The notes below the pieces were generated by a model, which was not told where the DNA came from, did no database searches, and saw only the letters and a list, made by a program, of their open reading frames with translations. Of a stretch of 48,536 nt of DNA, positions 33,481 to 41,368 are shown one piece after another. The number at the start of each line of letters is the position of its first letter. Positions within the stretch are counted from its first letter, which is position 1. Position numbers and translations under genes: made by a program. Source of the stretch: Candidatus Borkfalkia avistercoris (GTDB lineage: Bacteria; Bacillota; Clostridia; Christensenellales; Borkfalkiaceae); the NCBI GenBank assembly GCA_019115995.1, contig DXCL01000031.1, positions 1 to 48,536 on the forward strand, given 5' to 3'.

Positions 33481-34533
33481 ATGGAAGGAAATGATGAGAA
33501 AAAGACCTTAGGAGAGAGAATAGGCGGCGTTATAAGCCGTCCCTTCGCAAAAGTCTGGCGCGCCGTTAAGGATAAAATGTATGACGCAAGCGTGTGGCTG
33601 CATCATAAGTCGGGCGCGGATAAACGAAAGAAAAAGTTTTCCGGCTATAAAAAGAGCGAGCTTCGCTTTTTATGGGCGATTTTTATCTGGCCGATCGTTT
33701 GCTTTTTTGTCGGGTACGTCGCCACGAACATCAACTCGTTCTTTCTCGCGTTTCAGGAATATAACGTAGAAACGGATGAGTTTACGTTTATCGGAGATTT
33801 CAGGAATTTTACCCGCATCTTCGATGAATTGCGCATCGTGCCCGGCATGATGCAGATGATATTCAACTCCATCATCTATTATCTGTTCACCACGGTAATA
33901 TGCGGGGCGATTTCCCTGTATATATCTTTCATGATTTATAAAAACGTACCTTGCGGAAAGTTCTTTGTCGTCATTCTGTTCTTGCCGGCGATCGTATCGA
34001 ACATAGTATGGGTGCTGATTTATAAATATTTTATCGAGTACGGCCTTCCCGTGTTGGTGGGGGATTCGGACATGATGAGCCTCATTCTGAATCCGAACAG
34101 TTCCTTTGAAATGCTGCTTCTCTTTCAGCTGTGGCTGGGTTTCGGCGGGAACCTGCTCATAAACACGGGCGCTATGATGCGCGTGCCGAGAGATTGCTTG
34201 GAGGCTGCAAGCTTGGAAGGCTGCTCTCTTTGGCGCGAATTTTGGCAGATCACTTTTCCCGTCATTTTTCAGACGTGGGGCGTCGGGATCATCTGCGGCG
34301 TCATCACTTTGTTTTCGGGTTCTCCCTCCACGTATGCGTTTTTCGGCAACGATGCGCCGATGGAAACTTACACGTTCGGCTACTACTTCTTTCAGATCAT
34401 CGTCGGCGGTAAAGATACGGAATTGAATTATCCGTATGCCGCCGCTGCGGGGCTCATGTTTACGGCGGTTGTCGCTCCGATTACCTTTTTTGTAAAATGG
34501 CTGTTCGGCAAAGGGCCGAACGTCGAGGTGTGA
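33481..34533 (+). CDS. Sugar ABC transporter permease (MalF/LplB type)
   Basis: This 350-residue permease has a long basic cytoplasmic N-terminus (about 65 residues, with RKKKFSGYKKSEL) and six membrane segments. The EAA loop EAASLEGCSLWREFWQITFP identifies it as a CUT1 permease that docks a MsmK/UgpC-type ATPase. The ATG at 33481, after GGAGGGG, is chosen over an upstream in-frame start at 33442 that lies within the hairpin. It pairs with the permease at 34535, one base after its stop. No ATPase is encoded in the window for it. Confidence 0.92.
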   Translation: MEGNDEKKTLGERIGGVISRPFAKVWRAVKDKMYDASVWLHHKSGADKRKKKFSGYKKSELRFLWAIFIWPIVCFFVGYVATNINSFFLAFQEYNVETDEFTFIGDFRNFTRIFDELRIVPGMMQMIFNSIIYYLFTTVICGAISLYISFMIYKNVPCGKFFVVILFLPAIVSNIVWVLIYKYFIEYGLPVLVGDSDMMSLILNPNSSFEMLLLFQLWLGFGGNLLINTGAMMRVPRDCLEAASLEGCSLWREFWQITFPVIFQTWGVGIICGVITLFSGSPSTYAFFGNDAPMETYTFGYYFFQIIVGGKDTELNYPYAAAAGLMFTAVVAPITFFVKWLFGKGPNVEV

Positions 34534-34534
34534 T

Positions 34535-35416
34535 ATGGCGAAAATCAGAAAAAGAGAATTGATCAACGATCACCCCGTTATGAAGTGGACGGGCTTCGCG
34601 ATCCTCATGCTCTATACCGTTACGATCCTGTTTGCTTTGGTCTGGGCGCTGATCAGTGCCTTGAAAGATTTTTACGAATTCCGGAAAAATCTTTTCGGCC
34701 TGCCGCAGACGTGGATGTTTTCTAACCTCAAACTCGCCTTCGAAAATTTATTTGTGCCGGTAGAGGGAAGAGAATATACATTGATCTATCTGATCGGCAA
34801 TTCGCTTGCGTATGCGTTCCTCTATACGGTGATCCCCGTGTTCGCCAACATCATCGTGGCGTACGGCTGCGCAAAATATAAATCGAAGCTGTGCGATATC
34901 GTCAAAGCGGTCGTTATTCTCCGCATGGTGATCCCGATCGTTGGCGGGCTTGCGTCCGGCCTGACGGTATCCAAGTTTATCGGCACCTACGATAATCTCC
35001 CGCTTGCCGCGATCTTCCAGTTTACGCCGCAGGGCGCGCATTTCCTTATTTTTCTTGCAACGTTCAGCGGAATTTCCAATGAATATATGGACGCCGCCAA
35101 AATAGACGGAGCGGGGCACGCGAAGATCTTTTTCTCCGTTATGCTGCCGCTTGCGCGCAATACGATCATCGCGGTCGGCATCATGGTATTTATAGGCTGT
35201 TGGAACGATTGGGAAACCGCAATGGTCTGGTTCCCTTCCTATCCTACGCTCGCGTACGGGCTCTATCGCTTCCAGTTTTCAACGGCAAATGCCACGGCGA
35301 GTATCCCGTTGCAGTTGATGGCATGTATCATCGCCATGATACCGATGCTGATCATTTTAATGTTTTTTAAGGATAAACTTGTCGGAAATATCAGCATGGG
35401 AGGCATTAAGGGCTGA
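34535..35416 (+). CDS. Sugar ABC transporter permease (MalG type)
   Basis: This is the second half of the membrane channel, 293 residues with six membrane segments. The EAA loop is MDAAKIDGAGHAKIFFSVML. The C-terminal FKDKLVGNISMGGIKG is a hallmark of MalG-like permeases. The start codon lies one base after the preceding stop. It would form a heterodimer with the product of 33481 and take oligosaccharides from the lipoprotein encoded at 31734. Confidence 0.93.
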   Translation: MAKIRKRELINDHPVMKWTGFAILMLYTVTILFALVWALISALKDFYEFRKNLFGLPQTWMFSNLKLAFENLFVPVEGREYTLIYLIGNSLAYAFLYTVIPVFANIIVAYGCAKYKSKLCDIVKAVVILRMVIPIVGGLASGLTVSKFIGTYDNLPLAAIFQFTPQGAHFLIFLATFSGISNEYMDAAKIDGAGHAKIFFSVMLPLARNTIIAVGIMVFIGCWNDWETAMVWFPSYPTLAYGLYRFQFSTANATASIPLQLMACIIAMIPMLIILMFFKDKLVGNISMGGIKG

Positions 35417-35420
35417 AAGT

Positions 35421-38400
35421 ATGATAACGTCTTATAAAATAAAAATCAGATCATTTTTAATCGCACTGCTTTCGCTGATCGCCGTTTTATCGGTATGCGC
35501 GTTTATCGGCGTACGCAAAAGTTCGGCGGAAACGAAGCCCATGTCGGAATTGTTTACCGCAGACGGATTCGTTTGCGAATACGGCGCGCACGATTCCGCC
35601 GCGGATCGGACGGGCGCGCTGCTCTCAACGCAGACAAATTATTCCAAAGCGGTTTTTTCCGATTTTTCTGCGTCGTTTGCATTGGATTTCGGCGTCGTCG
35701 GAAAGGACGGTAAGGGTACATTCGGATCTCTCGCCTTTGATTTTGCGGATCAGGCGACGGGCCGTTCGTTTACATTGACTTTATTGGAGTCGGGGCAATA
35801 CGGAAACGTATGCGTGACGCATCAGGGCGTCAACGTGTATTCGCAGCTGGAAGGAATATCCTTTGCGGGCGGTGCGCTCGGGGTCAATTTTGACGGGAGA
35901 GACATGCGCCTTTCCGTCGATACGGTAAACGGGAACACGGCGCTGTTCAATTTCTCTTCCGAAAGCGACATGTCGCGCATGGGCGCGGAGTATACGCTGG
36001 ATCCGTTCGATATCTACGATGTGACGATAACGGTTTCCTCCGTTGCGGAAAACGAAACGGCGCAGATTTATTTATACGAGCTTTCGGGCGAACCTCTTTC
36101 GCAGGAGACGCTCGCCGATTCGTCGGGCGCGGCAATTTACGGCACCCCCGCGCTTTACAGAGGTACGGCAGGGGAAAAATATTTTGTCTCCGATAAAGGC
36201 CTTTACAGCTTCGATCTCGTAGACGGACGAGCGCTTTTCGAAGGGTCAATAAGCGTGAAGGATAAAAACGGCGAAGCGGTCGTTCTTGACGGAGAAAACG
36301 CCTTCGTTCCGCAGAGCGCAGGGGTCTACACCGCGGAATACCGCGCGGAGGATTCCGCCGGGAAATACGGCGAAGCCGCTTCCTTTTCGTTCGTCGTATC
36401 CTCGCAGGCGTCCGTCGCACAATGGGATATGCAGTTCCCCGTATACGAGGGAGAGGTGCCGGCGGGCACGCAGGTCGTGCTTCCTTCCGTCGCCGCGGTT
36501 TCTTCGGCGGCAACGGAATACACTTCGCCGTTGGAAACGAGGATAGAGATCGTATCTCCCGGCGGCGTGCAGGCTTTGGAACAATCCGCTTCGGGCGCTA
36601 CGGCGTTCGTCTTTTCGGAAACGGGCACTTATACCGTGAACTATACGGCAAAGGATTACGGCGGCAAAACATTCTCTCTGAATTTTTCCGTACCGATAGT
36701 ACAGGGGGATCCGGTCGTACGGGCGGAACTGAACAGAGAAATGCTTACCGGGTCCTATCTGTATCTGAACGACGCTTCTCAGGGGGATAAAACGCTGTCT
36801 GCGGAGGCGATCTCTCCGAGCGGGGCAAAAACAAATTATCCGAAAGTGTTGCTCGACTGCGCCGGGGTCTGGACGGTGCGCTATTACGACGGAAACTCCG
36901 CCGTTTTTGAAGAGTATGTGCGCGTGCGCCACTCTTCCGAGGCGTTTTGGGAAACCCAAAACGGCATCGACCTGGAAGCGGGCGCCGAAACGCCTGAATA
37001 TTACGATTTCAGCGCAACAGGGCTCGGCATATCGGCGTCTTTACCCTCAGGGCAGGCTTTCTTTAAAAACTCCGTCGATCTGAACGGAAAAACAAAAGAC
37101 GATAAGCTGTTGGAGTTTTTGGTCGTCCCGGAAAACGAGGAGGTTTTGGAACTCGACCGTCTGGAACTGGTGATCCGCGACGCATATGACGAAAGCAATT
37201 ACATTACGATCGCGTTCGAGCCGAACGTATGGGGATACCGGCAGCTGACGGCCGTGTTTGTAAGCACGTCCGACGGGCATGAATATGGCGGAGAGATATT
37301 CCTTTCAACCACGTTATACGGCAAATTTACGGGCGGAAAGATCAGTACCGATCCGATCGATTACGATCCTATTATAACAAAACCCTTCTCCCTCTACTGG
37401 GACGGGCAGGAGAACGCCATCTATATGTCTCCCGCAAGATCCGGTTACGGCAAGTTTTTGGTGGCGGATCTTGACGCTCCCGAAACTTTCGGCGTCGGTA
37501 ACGAATGGAAGGGCTTTACGACGGGCGAGGCGGAAATCGGGTTTATATTCAGGGAGATCAACGATACCGCGCATATCATCGTCACCGAATTCGACGGATT
37601 GGATTTCGGCGGCGGTGAGATCGCAGACGTGTCGGCGCCGTCCGTACTCATCGAGGGAGAGGGCGCGGCAGGCCTTGCGGGGAGCAACTATAATTGCCCC
37701 GCCGCTTACGGCGTTGACTCCGTCGACGGGTTGATCAACGATGTTTTCGTCGAGGCGCGCTATGTGGAAGGCACCCGTAAAACGTCCGTCCCGATGACGG
37801 ACAGGTTTTCTTTCACGCCGCAGCAAGCGGGAAGATACGAACTCGTATATACCGCCTGCGACCGCGCGGGGAATACGGGCACGCGGGTCATTTATATAGA
37901 CGTTGTAACGCAACTCGATCCGATCGAACTTACGCAGGATCTGAGCGATGTGTACGCTTCGAAAATGACCGTGGGAGACAGACTTTCCCTGCGCGATATA
38001 GAGGCCGTCGGCGGAAGCGGAACGCTGAACTGCGTAAAATATCTGTTTGCTGAAAACGGTATACGGGAACTGACGCAAAAATCAGTCCTCCTCACGGAAG
38101 CCGGCGATTACATGCTCCGCTACGCGGTCACAGACTATTTGGAAAATACGGTAAATTTCGATTTCTATTTTACGGTAAAGGAAAGCGAGGGCCCCGTATT
38201 TTCGGAAACAACGGTGCCGTCGTATATAGCGGCAAACAAGTCTTTTACGATCCCTGAGATCACGGCCGTCGATTATGCGAACAACGGTGCATCGGCAGAG
38301 GTCGAAATATATGCAGACGGCGTAAAGGTACAGGCAGGGGAAATCATTTCTCCCGAAAGCGATTTCATTTTGAAGGCGGTCGCTGTCGGGGCAGACGGAA

Positions 38401-39518
38401 AGGAGAGCGTAAAAAAATACCCCGTTCGTGTGATTTCACCGAGAAACGATGAAAATTTTATAGCCGATCATTTTATAACGGCAGGGAATATGGCAAAAGA
38501 GGTATCCGCGGACGGCATAAGGTTTACCGCGTACGAAGATGCAGGTTTTGCTTTTCTGAACAGCCTGCCGATGGGTCGGTTTACGCTCGCCTTCTCTTCC
38601 GACAGCGCTTCTTTCGGCAGCGGCGCGTTTGTGTTGGAATTTACGGACAGCGCAGATGCTTCCGCAGTCATTCAGCTTCGCTTTAAATTGGAAGAAGGCA
38701 GGATACTTTACAGCGTCAACGGCGGTACGTATCGGCAGATCAGCGGCTCCATGACCGTATCGGGCGGATTTACGTTCGCGATATCGGGTACGCAATTGCA
38801 GGATTCTGACGGCAATTTGGTAGCGGAACTTTCCGAAACTCTCATCGGCGAGCCGTTTGAAGGGTTTACGCAGGGCAGGGCATACGTCTCCTTCGGGTTT
38901 GAAGAAGTGCAGGGCAGCGCGTCTGTCGTGATGCATCAACTTTGCAATCAGGTGCTCGGCAACGCCTCGTCAGACAGGATCCGCCCGATGATCGTCTTCG
39001 CGGAGGAATTGGTGAGAAATGCCTCGAAAGGAGACACGGTCGTTTTGCCCGATGTGATCGGTGCAGACGTTCTTGACGGCGATGTGTCTTTGAGCCTGCT
39101 GATAACGGCTCCGGACGGCAGCGTCATTTTTGAAGGCGACCCGAATGAATGCAAAAGCTTTATTGCGGATCAGTTCGGCGTGTATTATTTAACGTATACG
39201 GCAGAAGATTCGTCGGAGAATACGGTCGACAGTTATGCTTCCGTGCAGGTTTTGGATTACGAGGTGCCTCAGATCGAAATATCCGGAAGTTTGCCCGCAA
39301 CGCTGCGCCAAGGGGAGAGCTTTACCGTTCCGTCGGCGTCCGTAAAAGAGGGCATCACACTGAAAATTTATCTCGTCTCTCCCGACGGCGTCCGCAGTGT
39401 GGTCTCCGCAGGAGAAACGGTCGTCGCGGAAAAGGCGGGCATTTACAGGATCATGTTTTACGCCTATAATTCGGATTACAACAGCAATATCATAGTGAAA
39501 GACGTGGTCGTTTCCTGA
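35421..39518 (+). CDS. Large secreted multidomain protein of unknown function
   Basis: This 1365-residue protein starts with a basic/hydrophobic signal sequence (residues ~8-36, VRKSSA before the likely cleavage) and lacks a lipobox, LPXTG motif or C-terminal membrane anchor. The rest is beta-rich. There are several lectin-like sandwich regions (residues ~40-230 and ~540-780, and another near 1010-1180). Between them are Ig-like units ending in motifs such as GVYTAEYRAEDSAG, GRYELVYTACDRAGNTG, GDYMLRYAVTDYLENT and GVYYLTYTAEDSSENT. Such units build extended stalks in gut-bacterial surface proteins. No catalytic motif was recognised. It begins 4 bases after the permease gene, so it belongs to the operon. 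Glycan binding at the surface is inferred from composition and context. Confidence 0.65.
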   Translation: MITSYKIKIRSFLIALLSLIAVLSVCAFIGVRKSSAETKPMSELFTADGFVCEYGAHDSAADRTGALLSTQTNYSKAVFSDFSASFALDFGVVGKDGKGTFGSLAFDFADQATGRSFTLTLLESGQYGNVCVTHQGVNVYSQLEGISFAGGALGVNFDGRDMRLSVDTVNGNTALFNFSSESDMSRMGAEYTLDPFDIYDVTITVSSVAENETAQIYLYELSGEPLSQETLADSSGAAIYGTPALYRGTAGEKYFVSDKGLYSFDLVDGRALFEGSISVKDKNGEAVVLDGENAFVPQSAGVYTAEYRAEDSAGKYGEAASFSFVVSSQASVAQWDMQFPVYEGEVPAGTQVVLPSVAAVSSAATEYTSPLETRIEIVSPGGVQALEQSASGATAFVFSETGTYTVNYTAKDYGGKTFSLNFSVPIVQGDPVVRAELNREMLTGSYLYLNDASQGDKTLSAEAISPSGAKTNYPKVLLDCAGVWTVRYYDGNSAVFEEYVRVRHSSEAFWETQNGIDLEAGAETPEYYDFSATGLGISASLPSGQAFFKNSVDLNGKTKDDKLLEFLVVPENEEVLELDRLELVIRDAYDESNYITIAFEPNVWGYRQLTAVFVSTSDGHEYGGEIFLSTTLYGKFTGGKISTDPIDYDPIITKPFSLYWDGQENAIYMSPARSGYGKFLVADLDAPETFGVGNEWKGFTTGEAEIGFIFREINDTAHIIVTEFDGLDFGGGEIADVSAPSVLIEGEGAAGLAGSNYNCPAAYGVDSVDGLINDVFVEARYVEGTRKTSVPMTDRFSFTPQQAGRYELVYTACDRAGNTGTRVIYIDVVTQLDPIELTQDLSDVYASKMTVGDRLSLRDIEAVGGSGTLNCVKYLFAENGIRELTQKSVLLTEAGDYMLRYAVTDYLENTVNFDFYFTVKESEGPVFSETTVPSYIAANKSFTIPEITAVDYANNGASAEVEIYADGVKVQAGEIISPESDFILKAVAVGADGKESVKKYPVRVISPRNDENFIADHFITAGNMAKEVSADGIRFTAYEDAGFAFLNSLPMGRFTLAFSSDSASFGSGAFVLEFTDSADASAVIQLRFKLEEGRILYSVNGGTYRQISGSMTVSGGFTFAISGTQLQDSDGNLVAELSETLIGEPFEGFTQGRAYVSFGFEEVQGSASVVMHQLCNQVLGNASSDRIRPMIVFAEELVRNASKGDTVVLPDVIGADVLDGDVSLSLLITAPDGSVIFEGDPNECKSFIADQFGVYYLTYTAEDSSENTVDSYASVQVLDYEVPQIEISGSLPATLRQGESFTVPSASVKEGITLKIYLVSPDGVRSVVSAGETVVAEKAGIYRIMFYAYNSDYNSNIIVKDVVVS

Positions 39519-39543
39519 CGGTTATAGTAAAAAAGGAGTTTGC

Positions 39544-41352
39544 ATGAAAAAGATCATTGCGATAATTATTGCCGCCGTTATAAGTATAACGATTTGTGCG
39601 GGATGCGATAAAAAAACGTCGCAGACGGAAAATGAAAACATTTATTCAGAGATAGATCTTGTAACGGGCGGGCAGACGGAGTACAGCATTTTATTGCCGG
39701 AAACGCCGCAGCCGTACGAGGAGACCGCCGCGGAAGAGTTGCAAACATTTTTTGAAACGGCTACGGGCATCTCGCTGGACATTCATTCAGGCGGAGACTT
39801 TTCATTGGGAGACCCTGTGTTCGCGCTCGGAGATACCGCTTTGAAATCAGAAGCGGGGATAGATACTTCCGGGCTGGATAAGCACGGCTTTATCGTCAGA
39901 AGGTCAGACCGCACGGTCATTATAGCCGGGCAGGACGATCGCGGCACGGTCTACGGCGTGTACGAGTTTTTGGAAAGGCAATTCAATTATCATTACTATA
40001 CCGGCGACGAGATCGTCATAGACCGGGTATCGGATTGCAAATTGATCGATGCCGACATTTCCGACGCGCCTTTCATGCCCGATTATTGGATCGGTTATGA
40101 AACCTCGGAATCATTTTACAATTCGAGATTGCGCTATCGCGCGGATCACGATTTTGACATTTCGCGCTGGCCTCATTCGCATTTCAGTTTTCTCCCGCCC
40201 GACGTATACAGCGCCGAGCATCCGCTGTGGTACAATTCGGGTAAAACCGCTCTGTGCCTGACCAATCCGGAGGTCATGGAAGAAATGGCAAAGGTGGTCA
40301 TTCAGTTCGCGGAAGAAAATCCGGAAGTCGAGTACGTCATGCTCGGCGCGGAAGACAGCTGGGCGAAATGTACTTGCAGCAATTGCTATCAAAGCGATGC
40401 GCAGTATACCAGCACCGGTACGGACATAATCTTCAACAATTATGTCGCGGATAAGCTCAAAGAGCATTTTGACCCTCTCGGGCGCACGGTGGATGTGGTC
40501 TCGCTGAATTATTTTAACACCGAAAAGCCGCCCGTCGTATTCAATGATGCAACGGGAAAGTATGAAGCCGTCGATGAAAAGGTCATTCCGCACGACAACG
40601 TATACGTGCATGTCTGTTATATTTCCGCGGATTATTCCGCGTCTCTGACGGACAGCAAGCGCAATGCGGCGCAGATCGTCAATCTGGACGGCTGGAAGGC
40701 GCTCACCGACAATCTCACGGCGTATACGTACAACGGTCTTTTCATCAACGAAGGGCTGGTGTTCTTTGACGACTTCGCCTACAAGTCCGACTATATCAAG
40801 ACGTTCGGCGAATACGGATACAAATTTGTCTTTATGGAAGGCTCTCCGACGCGCGTGGCGACCTTCGAGCCGATGCGCGCATACGTGACGGCGGAGCTTT
40901 TCTGGGATCCCGATCAGGACGTGAACGCCTTGACCTCCGATTTCATCGAGAACTATTACAAGGCGGCGGCTCCGTATATACAGGAGTATTACAACAAGAT
41001 CAGCCTGCATATGTCGGAAATGAAAGCGATGTACGAGGCGGAAAATAAAAATTTCGGCGCATACGTACAGTTTGAAATGAACGATTATCTGCGTACCGCC
41101 CGCACATGGCCGCAGCGCGTGCTCGAACAATATCTGGAACTGTTCGATTCCGCTTATGAGGCCGTGGAGCAGGCGGGGTACGATACGGATCTGTACGAAA
41201 AGATGATGTATCGCCTGAGAGCGGAGGAACTTTCGCCCAGGTACCTGCTGCTGTTGCTGTACAAATCATCGTTTACGGCAAGCGAATATGACCGTTTGGT
41301 TCAGGAATTCAACGAAGATTCCGCAAGCCTCGGTTCGGTAATAAGATTGTAA
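39544..41352 (+). CDS. DUF4838-type lipoprotein, glycosidase-like
   Basis: This 602-residue protein has a lipobox at C21 (ITICAGC). Residues ~45-165 match the N-terminal domain seen in alpha-glucuronidases and hexosaminidases (ETAAEELQTFFETATGISL, RGTVYGVYEFLERQFNY). The rest matches DUF4838, a predicted TIM barrel, with SHFSFLPPDVYS, VEYVMLGAEDSWAKCTCSNC and FINEGLVFFDDFAYKSDYI. Acidic residues in GAEDSW are candidate catalytic groups by analogy; this is inference. Related proteins are found in polysaccharide-use loci. It sits 25 bases after the large secreted protein and 16 before the second modular lipoprotein. Confidence 0.75.
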   Translation: MKKIIAIIIAAVISITICAGCDKKTSQTENENIYSEIDLVTGGQTEYSILLPETPQPYEETAAEELQTFFETATGISLDIHSGGDFSLGDPVFALGDTALKSEAGIDTSGLDKHGFIVRRSDRTVIIAGQDDRGTVYGVYEFLERQFNYHYYTGDEIVIDRVSDCKLIDADISDAPFMPDYWIGYETSESFYNSRLRYRADHDFDISRWPHSHFSFLPPDVYSAEHPLWYNSGKTALCLTNPEVMEEMAKVVIQFAEENPEVEYVMLGAEDSWAKCTCSNCYQSDAQYTSTGTDIIFNNYVADKLKEHFDPLGRTVDVVSLNYFNTEKPPVVFNDATGKYEAVDEKVIPHDNVYVHVCYISADYSASLTDSKRNAAQIVNLDGWKALTDNLTAYTYNGLFINEGLVFFDDFAYKSDYIKTFGEYGYKFVFMEGSPTRVATFEPMRAYVTAELFWDPDQDVNALTSDFIENYYKAAAPYIQEYYNKISLHMSEMKAMYEAENKNFGAYVQFEMNDYLRTARTWPQRVLEQYLELFDSAYEAVEQAGYDTDLYEKMMYRLRAEELSPRYLLLLLYKSSFTASEYDRLVQEFNEDSASLGSVIRL

Positions 41353-41368
41353 AAATCGGGGGATCGGT

